DNA from: Actinomadura hibisca NBRC 15177
Lineage (GTDB): Bacteria > Actinomycetota > Actinomycetes > Streptosporangiales > Streptosporangiaceae
Direction of reading: 5' to 3'
NCBI RefSeq assembly: GCF_001552635.1
Contig: NZ_BCRO01000020.1
Coordinates: 37,419 to 101,418 of the forward strand
Length of the DNA stretch: 64,000 bases
Shown: positions 52,582-61,123 of the stretch, piece after piece
Numbering within the stretch: position 1 is the first letter of the stretch
Layout of the letters: each line of letters starts with the position of its first letter
Notes under the pieces: model-generated
Database searches by the model: none
Told to the model about the DNA's origin: nothing
The model's input: the letters and a program-made list of their open reading frames with translations, nothing else
Position numbers and translations under genes: made by a program

Positions 52582-53817
52582 ATGACTCCGACGCCCCTGC
52601 GCGGCGACGATCCCACCCTCCTCGGCGGCTACCGGCTCAGCGGCAGGCTCGGCGCGGGCGGGCAGGGCACCGTCTACCTGGGGAGCAAGGACGGCGTCCA
52701 GGCCGCCGTCAAGCTGCTGACCGGCGGGCACGAGGTGGCCCGCGCCCGGTTCGTGCGCGAGGCCGAGGCCGCCAAGCTCGTGGCCTCCTTCTGCACCGCC
52801 CAGGTCCTGGAGGTCGGGACGCAGGACGGGCGGCCGTTCATCGCCAGCGAGTACGTCCCCGGGCCGTCGCTGCACCGCAAGGTCTCCGACGACGGGCCGC
52901 TCACCGGCGGCGCGCTCCAGCAGACCGCCGTCGGCATCGCGACCGCCCTCGCCGCCATCCACCAGGCGGGCGTCGTGCACCGCGACCTCAAGCCCGGCAA
53001 CGTGCTGCTCGGCCCGGCCGGGCCGCGGGTGATCGACTTCGGCATCGCGCGGGCCCTGGACGCGGCCACGCTCACCGCCCACATGGTCGGCACGCCGGTC
53101 TACATGTCGCCCGAGCAACTGCGCGCCGAACCCGCCGCGCCCGCCATGGACGTGTTCGCCTGGGGCGCCACCATCGGGTACGCCGCCAACGGGCGGCCCC
53201 CGTTCGGCGGCGGCACCCTGCCGGTCGTCGTCAACCGCGTCCTGAACACCGAGCCCGACCTCGGTCGCCTGGACGGCCTGCTGCGCGAGGTGGTGGCCCA
53301 GTGCCTGGCCAAGGACCCGCGCGAACGCCCCGAGGCCCACGAGATCCTGCTGCGGCTGCTGGGCTGCCCGCTCCCCGCCGCCGTCCCGGCGCCCGCGCTC
53401 ACCGCGCAGATCCTGGAGGCCGGGCAGGACACCGCGGTCCACGCCCCGCAGACGCGCTCGTCCTCGGCCTCGGGCGGCTGGCCCGTCGAGACCACCGGCG
53501 GGTTCGCGCCCCAGACGACGCAGCCTTCGATCCCGCCTCAGCGGCGCGAGCCCCCGGCGAAGCCCTTCGTCCCGCCGCAACGGCGCGAGCCTCCAGCGCA
53601 GCCCTTCATCCCGACGCGACGGCCCGAGCCCCCGCCCGCCCGGAACCGGTCCCGGCGCGGTGTCGTCTGGTCCGCGCTGGTCGCCGCCGTCCTGATCGCG
53701 GTGCTGGCCGCCACGGTCCTGCTGGTCTGGCTCAACAAGGACGGCGGCTACGAAACGCCCACGCAGCAACCCACCCAGCAGACCTCCCACCAGCAGGAAC
53801 CCTCCTACGGCTACTGA
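52582..53817 (+). CDS. Membrane Ser/Thr protein kinase (PknB-like)
   Basis: The N-terminal kinase domain has a glycine loop LGAGGQGTVYLG, catalytic Lys in AAVKLL, HRDLKPGNVLL and DFG (VIDFGIA). The activation segment is GTPVYMSPEQL. A Pro-rich juxtamembrane stretch with tandem PPQRREPPA repeats (~residues 310-355) leads to one TM helix (VVWSALVAAVLIAVLAATVLLVWL) and a very short Gln/Thr-rich exterior. There are no PASTA domains, so no obvious muropeptide sensor. I use ATG 52582, with GGGG at 9 nt; ATG 52573 sits too close to it. ~411 residues. Confidence 0.93.
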   Translation: MTPTPLRGDDPTLLGGYRLSGRLGAGGQGTVYLGSKDGVQAAVKLLTGGHEVARARFVREAEAAKLVASFCTAQVLEVGTQDGRPFIASEYVPGPSLHRKVSDDGPLTGGALQQTAVGIATALAAIHQAGVVHRDLKPGNVLLGPAGPRVIDFGIARALDAATLTAHMVGTPVYMSPEQLRAEPAAPAMDVFAWGATIGYAANGRPPFGGGTLPVVVNRVLNTEPDLGRLDGLLREVVAQCLAKDPRERPEAHEILLRLLGCPLPAAVPAPALTAQILEAGQDTAVHAPQTRSSSASGGWPVETTGGFAPQTTQPSIPPQRREPPAKPFVPPQRREPPAQPFIPTRRPEPPPARNRSRRGVVWSALVAAVLIAVLAATVLLVWLNKDGGYETPTQQPTQQTSHQQEPSYGY

Positions 53818-53874
53818 GGTGTGAAACTCGGCTCACCAGGGAAGAGGACACCGCCCGCGCCGGTTGGCACGTTC

Positions 53875-54867
53875 ATGAGCGTTCCCTTCTCCGTCCTCGA
53901 TCTCGCGCCCGTGACCAGCGGATCCACCTCCGCGCAGGCCCTGCGCAACACCCTCGACCTGGCCCGGCGCACCGAGGCCCTCGGGTACCACCGGTACTGG
54001 CTGGCCGAGCACCACACGATGCCGGGCATCGCCAGCTCGGCCACGTCCGTGCTGATCGGGCAGGTCGCCGCCGCCACCGAGCGGATGCGGATCGGGTCGG
54101 GCGGGATCATGCTGCCCAACCACGCGCCGATGGTCGTGGCCGAGCAGTTCGGGACGCTGGAGGCCCTGTACCCGGGGCGCATCGACCTCGGTCTCGGCCG
54201 CGCGCCCGGCACCGACCAGGCCACCGCGCGGGCCCTGCGCCGCTCCCCCGACGCGCTGTCGGTGGACGACTTCCCCGAGCAGGTCCACGAGCTGAGCGGC
54301 TACTTCGACGAGCGCGGCACCGTCACCCCGGCGGCGGGCAACCGGCCGCCGATCTGGCTGCTGGGCTCCAGCGGCTACAGCGCCCGCCTGGCGGGGCTGC
54401 TGGGGTTGCCGTTCGCGTTCGCGCACCACTTCAGCGCCGAGAACACGCTGCCCGCGCTGGAGCTGTACCGCGAGTCGTTCCGGCCGTCCGAAACGCTGGC
54501 GAAGCCGTACGCGATGATCGCGGTGTCGGTGACCGCCGCCGAGGACGACGACACCGCCCGCGTGCTGGCCCAGCCGCAGGCCCTGTCGTTCCTGAAGTTG
54601 CGGCTGGGCCGCCCGGGGCCGCTGCCCTCCCCCGAGGAGGCCGCCGCCTACCCCTACACGCCGCTGGACCGCGACATGATCGAGGCGCGGCTCGCCGCGC
54701 AGGTCGTCGGCGGCCCCGAGGGCGTGCGCCAGCAGATGGACCTGCTGCTCAAGCGCACCGAGGCCGACGAGGTGATGGTCACCACCATGGTTTACGACCA
54801 CGCCGACCGGCTGCGCTCCTACGAGCTGCTCGCGGGCCTCTACGGCTTCGCCCCGGCCGCCGGATAG
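53875..54867 (+). CDS. LLM-class flavin-dependent oxidoreductase
   Basis: A 330-residue luciferase-like monooxygenase of the MsnO8/YhbW group. It starts [14 protein letters not shown], followed by [64 protein letters not shown] and [26 protein letters not shown]. It uses reduced flavin and O2; the substrate is unknown. ATG 53875 is preferred over an upstream in-frame GTG at 53821. It lies 57 nt after the kinase gene on the same strand and could share its transcript. Confidence 0.92.
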   Translation: MSVPFSVLDLAPVTSGSTSAQALRNTLDLARRTEALGYHRYWLAEHHTMPGIASSATSVLIGQVAAATERMRIGSGGIMLPNHAPMVVAEQFGTLEALYPGRIDLGLGRAPGTDQATARALRRSPDALSVDDFPEQVHELSGYFDERGTVTPAAGNRPPIWLLGSSGYSARLAGLLGLPFAFAHHFSAENTLPALELYRESFRPSETLAKPYAMIAVSVTAAEDDDTARVLAQPQALSFLKLRLGRPGPLPSPEEAAAYPYTPLDRDMIEARLAAQVVGGPEGVRQQMDLLLKRTEADEVMVTTMVYDHADRLRSYELLAGLYGFAPAAG

Positions 54868-54947
54868 CGTGAGCGGTGTCGGCGACTGAGAGGAGAGGGC
54901 GCCCCCGGGCCCGGAATGAAGATCGCCGGGCGGGCGCTGACCAGGAC

Positions 54948-56375
54948 ATGAACGTGACTCCATTCTGGCTGGCCGGCCGGGCCGCGACCGGCGACGACGA
55001 GCTGACCGTGACCCACCCCTACGACGGCCGGGTCGTGGGCACCGTCGCGGTGCCGACCACCGGGCAGGTCGAGCAGGCCCTCGCGGCGGCCGACGCGGTG
55101 CGCGCTCGGGCGGCGGCGCTGCCGGTGCACGTGCGGGCCGAGGCGCTGGCGCACGTGTCGCGGCGGCTGGAGGAGCGCGCCGAGGAGATCGCCGAGCTGA
55201 TCACCGGCGAGAACGGCAAGCCGCTGATGTGGGCGCGCGTGGAGGTCAAGCGCGCGATCTCCACCTTCCGGTTCGCCGCCGAGGAGACCCGCCGCTGGAA
55301 CCCCACCACCCAGCGGCTGGACACCGAGGAGGGCGGCGTCGGCCGCCTCGCCTACATTTCGCGCGTCCCCAAGGGGCCGGTGCTCGGCATCTCGCCGTTC
55401 AACTTCCCGCTCAACCTGACCGCGCACAAGGTCGCCCCGGCGATCGCGGTCGGCGCGCCGATCGTGGTCAAGCCCGCGCCCGCCACCCCGCTGGCGGCGC
55501 TGGTGCTGGGCGAGATCCTCGCCGAGACCGACCTGCCCGAGGGCATGGTCTCGGTGTTGCCGGTGCCCAACGACCGGGCGTCGGCGCTGGTGGAGGACCC
55601 GCGGTTGCCGATCGTGTCGTTCACCGGGTCGGTGCCGGTCGGCTGGTCGATCAACGACCAGGTGCCGCGCAAGCACGTCACGCTGGAGCTGGGCGGCAAC
55701 GGCGCGGCGGTCGTGCTGGCCGACTCCGACCTGGACTGGGCGGCCCAGCGCATCGGGCTGTTCTCCAACTACCAGGCGGGGCAGAGCTGCATCGCCGTGC
55801 AGCGCGTCTACGTCGAGCGCTCGGTGTACGACGCGTTCGTGCCCAAGCTGGTGGAGACGGTGAACGGCCTGGTCACCGGCGACCCGTGGGACGACAAGAC
55901 GCAGGTCGGCCCGCTGGTGTCCACCGAGGCGGCCGAGCGCGTGCAGGCGTGGGTGGACGAGGCCGTCGCCGCGGGCGCGACCGTGCTGGCGGGCGGCACC
56001 CGCGACGGCGCGGCCTACGCGCCGACGGTGCTGGCCGACGTGCCCGCCGACGCCAAGGTGGCGCGCGAGGAGGTGTTCGGCCCGGTGCTGCTGGTGCAGC
56101 CGGTGGACGGCGTGGACGAGGCGTTCGCGCTGGTCAACGACTCCAAGTTCGGGCTCCAGGCGGGCGTTTTCACCCGCGATCTGGACGTGGCGTTCCGCGC
56201 GCACCGCGAGCTGGAGGTGGGCGGCGTCATCATCGGCGACGTGCCGTCCTACCGCGCCGACCAGATGCCCTACGGCGGTGTGAAGGACTCGGGCGTCGGC
56301 CGCGAGGGGCTGCGTTCGGCGATGGCCGACTACACCGAAGAGAAGATCATGGTGCTGACCGGGCTGCCGCTGTAG
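54948..56375 (+). CDS. NAD(P)-dependent aldehyde dehydrogenase
   Basis: The 475-residue ALDH has general base Glu in LELGGNG and nucleophile Cys in QAGQSCIAVQR. Cofactor loop TGSVPVGWSI, ISPFNFPLN and KPAPATP are also present. EEVFGPV and a C-terminal DSGVGREG...YTEEKIM close the fold. The best guess is a general aldehyde or semialdehyde oxidiser. The ATG at 54948 has only a weak CAGGA ribosome binding site. It is flanked by a flavin oxidoreductase upstream and terminated by a perfect hairpin. Confidence 0.93.
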   Translation: MNVTPFWLAGRAATGDDELTVTHPYDGRVVGTVAVPTTGQVEQALAAADAVRARAAALPVHVRAEALAHVSRRLEERAEEIAELITGENGKPLMWARVEVKRAISTFRFAAEETRRWNPTTQRLDTEEGGVGRLAYISRVPKGPVLGISPFNFPLNLTAHKVAPAIAVGAPIVVKPAPATPLAALVLGEILAETDLPEGMVSVLPVPNDRASALVEDPRLPIVSFTGSVPVGWSINDQVPRKHVTLELGGNGAAVVLADSDLDWAAQRIGLFSNYQAGQSCIAVQRVYVERSVYDAFVPKLVETVNGLVTGDPWDDKTQVGPLVSTEAAERVQAWVDEAVAAGATVLAGGTRDGAAYAPTVLADVPADAKVAREEVFGPVLLVQPVDGVDEAFALVNDSKFGLQAGVFTRDLDVAFRAHRELEVGGVIIGDVPSYRADQMPYGGVKDSGVGREGLRSAMADYTEEKIMVLTGLPL

Positions 56376-56388
56376 TCCGAAGTCGTCC

Positions 56389-56414
56389 GGGCCTCGCGCG
56401 CACGCGCGAGGCCC
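56389..56414 (+). terminator. Terminator of the aldehyde dehydrogenase gene
   Basis: A perfect 11-bp stem GGGCCTCGCGC/GCGCGAGGCCC with a 4-nt loop. Confidence 0.8.
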
Positions 56415-56463
56415 GTTCGCATTTCCGCAGCAACCCCGTTCGGGACCTGTGCGTCCTAGGGAC

Positions 56464-56868
56464 ATGCGGGTTCTGCTGTGCGCGCTGCTCGTCGCGGCCG
56501 TCGCCGGGTGCGGTGGCGAGCGCTTGTGCACTCTGATGGGTGGTGAATCCGGCGTGGGCTTCACCGTCGAACGGGCCGTCCTGGAGAAGGCGACGCGCGT
56601 CCGCGCGTGCGTGGCCGCCGTCTGTCGCGATGCCGAGGTCACGGCGGCCGACGCCGAGCCCGTCCGGTTCTTCGTGAAGTACGAGGCGGCGGCTTCCCAG
56701 CAGAAGGTGCCGGTCTCGGTGCGCGTCACCGGTCGTGCGGGTCCGCTTTTCGAGCGCTCGGCGGTGGCGACGCTGGAGGACTTCCGTCCGAACGGCAAGG
56801 ACTGCCCGCCCCTGGTGCACCTCGCCGAGGTCGTGATCTCGCCCTCCGGGCTCCGCCAGGTCCCGTAG
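56464..56868 (+). CDS. Small putative lipoprotein
   Basis: A 134-residue product with a lipoprotein signal (MRVLLCALLVAAVAGCGG). It has four further Cys (RLCTLMGG, VRACVAAVCRD, KDCPPL), a likely beta-rich fold (FTVERAVLEKATRVRACVAAVC, VSVRVTGRAGPLF) and no known domain. It is probably a surface protein with two disulfides. Function unknown. Confidence 0.72.
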   Translation: MRVLLCALLVAAVAGCGGERLCTLMGGESGVGFTVERAVLEKATRVRACVAAVCRDAEVTAADAEPVRFFVKYEAAASQQKVPVSVRVTGRAGPLFERSAVATLEDFRPNGKDCPPLVHLAEVVISPSGLRQVP

Positions 56869-56881
56869 GCCCGAGAGCGGC

Positions 56882-56914
56882 GGCCGGCGGCCGCTGGGCG
56901 GCCGCCCGCCGGCC
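56882..56914. terminator. Bidirectional terminator
   Basis: GGCCGGCGG pairs with CCGCCGGCC, with more inner pairing, between two convergent stops. Confidence 0.7.
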
Positions 56915-56918
56915 TCGG

Positions 56919-57209
56919 TCACTCGGCCGGCTGCCGCTCCTCCTCGTCGCGGGCGTGGGCCAGGGTCAGGACCGTGCGGGCCGCGTCGGTCCAGCGGTCG
57001 ATCGCGGCCCGCGACAGGGTGCCGCCGGACGGCGGCAGCCACGCCACCAGGCCCGCGACCGCCGGGTCCAGCTCCTTGTTCGCCATCACCGCCCCCTGCG
57101 GCATCCCGCTCAGCGGGTGCGTCATCCCGACCGGATCGCCCGGGTGCGCGTAGCGTCCCGTCACCCGGCCCTGGCCGGGTGACATCTCGTGTGCCGTGTT
57201 GTTCGACAT
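56919..57209 (-). CDS. Hypothetical protein
   Basis: A 96-residue soluble protein starting MSNNTAHEMSPGQGRVTG (ATG 57209). A Met-rich middle (VGMTHPLSGMPQGAVM) precedes a helical end (RAAIDRWTDAARTVLTLAHARDEEE). No domain is recognised. The 57210-57352 gap holds no gene. Confidence 0.6.
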   Translation of the reverse strand: MSNNTAHEMSPGQGRVTGRYAHPGDPVGMTHPLSGMPQGAVMANKELDPAVAGLVAWLPPSGGTLSRAAIDRWTDAARTVLTLAHARDEEERQPAE

Positions 57210-57352
57210 GTGCGGCACCGTAGCCGCGCGCCGCGCGGCGGCGGCACACGATCTCCGCCGCTTTTGCCGATGCGCGAGGCAAGCATCACCGGCCGCCGAC
57301 CGCGTCCTTGCCGTCGCGCCCGGCGGCCTACCGGGGCCATACCCGGCGCGCG

Positions 57353-58255
57353 TCAACTCGGGGTGGCCTCCTCCGGCCGCCCCTTGGTGCGCTCGGTCAG
57401 CTCGCCCTCGGTCCCGAACAGGCGCACCTTCCACTCCTCGATCAGCGCGGTGGTGTCGTGGTCGTCGGGGTGGAAGTCGCGCCGGTTGTAGTCGCGGATG
57501 TGCCGCGCCACCTCCGGGGTGAGCCACGGCGAGTGCCGCAGCCCGCGCAGGCTCGCGGCCAGGCGGCGCGGCTGCCGGTAGACGACGGGGTCGCGCAGCA
57601 GCGAGTAGACCGTCGCCAGGATCGTGATGCCCAGGAAGCTGACGGTCGTGACGCGCATCGTCCACACGCGGCGGAACTGGTTGCCGACGGCGGTCTGGTA
57701 GACGTCGAACGCGACCGACTTGTGCTCGTTCTCCTCCAGCGCGTGCCATTCGAGCATCGAGCGGACCTCGTCGACGTCGAACATCTCGCGCGCCCGCGCG
57801 TCGGTCAGCAGCACCTCGGCGAGGGTCGCGGTGTAGTGCTCCAGCGCGGCGGTCACCGCGAGGCGGCTGCTGCGCGGCGTCGTGCGGTCGCCGAAGCGCA
57901 GCAGCGCCCCGATCGCCCGGTCGATCTGGCGGGTCGGGTAGCCGAGGGCGCCGAGCCGGTCGTTGAAGTTGCGGTGCTCGCGGCTGTGCGTCACCTCCTG
58001 CCCGATGAACCCGGCGACCTGCGCCTTCAGTTCGGGGTCGGTGACGCGGTCGCGGTAGTTGCGCACCGAGCGGATGAAGAAGTCCTCGCCTTCGGGGAAG
58101 AAGCTGGACAGCACGGTGACGACGTGGCTCATCACCAGGTCGCCGCCGACGTAGTGGCGGGGCAGCCGCTCGGGCGGGTACTCGAACGCGATGCGGCGCG
58201 TGCGCACGGTGCGCGGGGTGATCGTGACGCGGCGCCGGGCCGCTGCTGGGCTCAT
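57353..58255 (-). CDS. PF10118-type metal-dependent hydrolase-like protein
   Basis: The 300-residue protein carries the ferritin-like helical metal motifs of this family: FIGQEVTHSREHRNFN and LEWHALEENEHKSVAFDVY, with His/Glu ligands. A hydrophobic helix (TTVSFLGITILATVYSLL) suggests membrane association. Members are annotated as metal-dependent hydrolases but activities are unproven. GGAGAG precedes ATG 58255. Confidence 0.85.
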   Translation of the reverse strand: MSPAAARRRVTITPRTVRTRRIAFEYPPERLPRHYVGGDLVMSHVVTVLSSFFPEGEDFFIRSVRNYRDRVTDPELKAQVAGFIGQEVTHSREHRNFNDRLGALGYPTRQIDRAIGALLRFGDRTTPRSSRLAVTAALEHYTATLAEVLLTDARAREMFDVDEVRSMLEWHALEENEHKSVAFDVYQTAVGNQFRRVWTMRVTTVSFLGITILATVYSLLRDPVVYRQPRRLAASLRGLRHSPWLTPEVARHIRDYNRRDFHPDDHDTTALIEEWKVRLFGTEGELTERTKGRPEEATPS

Positions 58256-58480
58256 GGGACTCTCCTGTGAGGTCCGTGCCGGGGAGGGAACGTCCCGGGG
58301 TCGTCGTGGTGACCTGGGACACATCTCGACGGTAGGAATCCGCCCGTGTCCGGGCAAGACCGGCGGCGCGTTGCGTGCGTCACAATTGGATGAACCGTCC
58401 AGTAACTTGCACCGCCGCCTCGATCCGGATTCCGCCGGGCCCCGGAACGTGATCACGGCCGGGTCCGCCATGATGGGTGC

Positions 58481-59278
58481 GTGATCGATGATGTTGCGCG
58501 GGACCGGGTGCCCGCCCTGATGGCGGAGGCCGGGGAACTGGCGCTGCGCTGGTTCCGGCAGGACCCGGCGGCGCTGGGCGAGCTGGACAAGGGCCGTCCC
58601 GGGGCCTACGACCCGGTGACCGAGGCCGACAAGGCGGTGGAGGGCTTCCTGCGGGAGGAGCTGAGCCGCCTGTTCCCCGGCGACCGGGTGATCGGCGAGG
58701 AGGCCGGGACGTCGGGCAGCGGCGCGAGCGGCCGCACCTGGCTGATCGACCCGATCGACGGGACCAAGGCGTTCGTCAGCGGCGTCCCGATGTGGGGCGT
58801 GTTGCTCGGTCTGTCGGTCGGTGACGATCCGGTGGCGGGGTGGCTGCGCCAGCCTTACCTGGGCGAGACCTTCGGCGCGATCGATGGCGAGGGATGGTTC
58901 GACGGGCCGCACGGCCGCGCGCCGCTGCGCGTCCGGCCCACCACCGAGCTGGGCGAGGCGGTCATGTACACCACGCACCCCAGCATGTTCGAGACCGACG
59001 AGGAGCGGGCCGCGTTCGGGCGGATCTCCACGGCGGTGCGGCTCCAGCGCTTCGGCGGCGACTGCTACTCCTACGGCCTGCTCGCGCTCGGGCAGCTCGA
59101 CCTGGTGGTGGAGAACGGGCTCCAGCCCTACGACGTCGGCGCGCTGATCCCGATCGTCCGCGCGGCGGGGGGCGTGATCACCGATCGGGCCGGACGGACG
59201 CCGGTGGACGGCGGCTTCGTCGTCGCGGCCGCCACGCCCGAGCTGCACGCGGCGGCGCTCGCGGCCCTCGACGGCTGA
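58481..59278 (+). CDS. hisN: Inositol monophosphatase-family phosphatase, probably histidinol-phosphatase
   Basis: The 265-residue protein has both family motifs: GEEAG with its metal Glu, and WLIDPIDGTKAFVSG (DPxDGT), plus the C-terminal PYDVGALIPIVRAAGG. It removes phosphate from L-histidinol phosphate or a related sugar/inositol phosphate. The length and the KAFVSGVPMWGVLLGL stretch favour the HisN subgroup, but inositol phosphatase cannot be excluded. GTG start at 58481. There are no other his genes nearby. It is convergent with the ECF sigma gene. Confidence 0.85.
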   Translation: MIDDVARDRVPALMAEAGELALRWFRQDPAALGELDKGRPGAYDPVTEADKAVEGFLREELSRLFPGDRVIGEEAGTSGSGASGRTWLIDPIDGTKAFVSGVPMWGVLLGLSVGDDPVAGWLRQPYLGETFGAIDGEGWFDGPHGRAPLRVRPTTELGEAVMYTTHPSMFETDEERAAFGRISTAVRLQRFGGDCYSYGLLALGQLDLVVENGLQPYDVGALIPIVRAAGGVITDRAGRTPVDGGFVVAAATPELHAAALAALDG

Positions 59279-59279
59279 G

Positions 59280-60149
59280 TCACGCGTCCTCCGCTGCGGG
59301 CCGGGCGGGGAGATGGTGCAGCTTGTCCGGGTTGCGGACGTTGAACAGGGCGTGGATGCGGCCGTCGCGCACGTCGGCGGTGACGACCTGCGTCACGCCG
59401 TCCACCGTCACCTGGACCGCGAGCTCGCCGTTGACCTCGATCGCCTCCATCTCGCCCAGGCCGTACTGGGCGACCAGGCCGAGGACGAACGCGATGACGC
59501 GCTCGCGGCCGAGGATCGGGCGCAGCGCGGCGCGGACCTTGCCGCCGCCGTCGTTCCAGGCGGTGACGTCGGCGCTGAGCAGGTCGGTGAGGGCGGCCAG
59601 GTCGCCGCCCGCCGCCGCGTCCAGGAAGCGGGCGAGCAGCGCGGCGTGCTCCTCGCGCGTCGGCTGCGTCCGGTCGCGGCGTTCGGCCAGGTGGCGGGCG
59701 GCGCGCCGGTAGGTCTGGCGGCAGGTGGCGGCCGAGGCGCCCACCACGTCGGCGATCTGCTCGTAGGGCATCTCGAACGCCTCGCGCAGCACGAGCACGG
59801 CGCGTTCGGGCGGGGTGAGGCGCTCCATCATGTGCAGGGTGGCGTAGGAGAGGGTGTCGCGCTGCTCGGCGGTGTCCACGGGGCCGAGCCCGTCGGTGGC
59901 GACGGGCTCGGGCAGCCACGGCCCGGTGTAGGACTCGCGGGTGACGCGGGCCGAGCGGAGCTGGTCCAACGCGAGGCGCGACACGATCGTCGCCAGGAAG
60001 GGCCGCGCCGCGCGGACCCGCGTCCGGTCGGTGCCGCTCCAGCGCAGGTACGCCTCCTGCACCACGTCCTCGGCGTCCCACATGCTGCCCAGCATCCGGT
60101 AGGCCAGGCCGAGCAGCAGCGGCCGGTGCTCCTCGAACTCCTCGTTCAC
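59280..60149 (-). CDS. ECF41-type RNA polymerase sigma factor with SnoaL-like C-terminal extension
   Basis: The 289-residue sigma factor has region 2 (LLGLAYRMLGSMWDAEDVVQEAYLRW), region 4 (LTPPERAVLVLREAFEMPYEQIADVVGAS) and a C-terminal NTF2/SnoaL-like domain. The two ECF41 hallmarks are present: WLPEP in the linker and NDGGGKVRAA in the extension. ECF41 factors have no separate anti-sigma; the extension controls activity. They sit beside carboxymuconolactone decarboxylase, oxidoreductase or epimerase genes. Here GTG 60149 overlaps the epimerase stop by 4 nt. Confidence 0.93.
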   Translation of the reverse strand: MNEEFEEHRPLLLGLAYRMLGSMWDAEDVVQEAYLRWSGTDRTRVRAARPFLATIVSRLALDQLRSARVTRESYTGPWLPEPVATDGLGPVDTAEQRDTLSYATLHMMERLTPPERAVLVLREAFEMPYEQIADVVGASAATCRQTYRRAARHLAERRDRTQPTREEHAALLARFLDAAAGGDLAALTDLLSADVTAWNDGGGKVRAALRPILGRERVIAFVLGLVAQYGLGEMEAIEVNGELAVQVTVDGVTQVVTADVRDGRIHALFNVRNPDKLHHLPARPAAEDA

Positions 60150-61042
60150 CGTTCCCCCAGTTCGGCGGCGAAGCCGTCGCGCCACGAGGTGTGGCGTGGC
60201 CGCCAATTCAACTCCAGCCGGGCGCGGGCGTTGTCGGCGCCCCGCAGCCTGGTCATGAACGCCACGCCCCACGGGCCCGCGATGAGCCGGGCCAGCGCGG
60301 TGGGGACGCGCTGCGGTTTGGGCGCGCCCAGGATCGCGGCGAGGGTGGGGAGCCAGTCGGCGACGGGCACGGGGTCGTCGTCCACGATGTTGAGCGCGCC
60401 GCCGACCGGCCGCGACAGCGCCGACACGACGGCGGTGGCGGCGTCGTGGGTGTGGGTGAAGGAGAAGACCGCGCTCCCCTTGCCGACGAGCGGCATCTTG
60501 CGGGCCCGGACCTGCCGGACGATGGAGCCGTCGGCCGCGAACACGGTGCCCGGCCCGTAGAGGTGCCCGAAGCGCAACACCAGGCCGTCCGCCTCGCCGG
60601 TCAGCTTCTCCAGGGTCTCCAGCGCGGCCAGGGTGGTCGCCGACGGTTTGGGCGGGTTGGTCCAGAACGGGGCGTCCTCGTTGGCGAGGCCCGGCGCGGG
60701 GTCGTAGGCGAAGGCGACGCCCTGGGAGATGATCCGGGTCGCGCCCGCCTCGTGGGCGGCGTCCAGCAGGTTGCGGGTGCCCTCGGTGCGCAGCCGGTTG
60801 GTGAGCGCGAAGTCGCGTTCCATGTGGCGCGGGCTGATCTCGGCGGGGATGGCGGTCAGCAGGTGGACCACCGCGTCGGGGGCGGCGTCCTTGACGGCCC
60901 TGGTGAGCGCGGCCCGGTCCAGGGCGTCGGCCTTGACCTGGCCGGTGCGGGACAGGCCGATCACCTCGTGCCCGGTGGCGGTGAGCAGCGGGACCAACTG
61001 GCGGCCGATGACCCCGGTGGCTCCGGCGACGAGAACGCGCAT
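60146..61042 (-). CDS. NAD-dependent epimerase/dehydratase-like protein, likely ECF41 target
   Basis: A 298-residue extended SDR: MRVLVAGATGVIGRQLVPLL (GxxGxxG), VHLLTAIP, VLRFGHLYGPGTVF. The usual Tyr-x-x-x-Lys is not obvious, so it may be an atypical member. ATG 61042 has GAGGAG 8 nt upstream; the GTG at 61051 overlaps that site. First gene of a two-gene unit with the ECF41 sigma factor, probably the sigma's own target. Confidence 0.9.
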   Translation of the reverse strand: MRVLVAGATGVIGRQLVPLLTATGHEVIGLSRTGQVKADALDRAALTRAVKDAAPDAVVHLLTAIPAEISPRHMERDFALTNRLRTEGTRNLLDAAHEAGATRIISQGVAFAYDPAPGLANEDAPFWTNPPKPSATTLAALETLEKLTGEADGLVLRFGHLYGPGTVFAADGSIVRQVRARKMPLVGKGSAVFSFTHTHDAATAVVSALSRPVGGALNIVDDDPVPVADWLPTLAAILGAPKPQRVPTALARLIAGPWGVAFMTRLRGADNARARLELNWRPRHTSWRDGFAAELGER

Positions 61043-61123
61043 GACGATCACTCCTCGGATTCGGTTTCCGGGGACAGGACGGGCGGGCGTCCCCGAATGT
61101 GACCACCGGCGGAGTGGCCTGCG

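Noticed and set aside
45454..54867. Antibiotic biosynthetic gene cluster
   Set aside because: Glycosyltransferase, UvrA-like ATPase, TetR and a flavin monooxygenase are present, but no PKS, NRPS, terpene or RiPP core enzyme is in the window.
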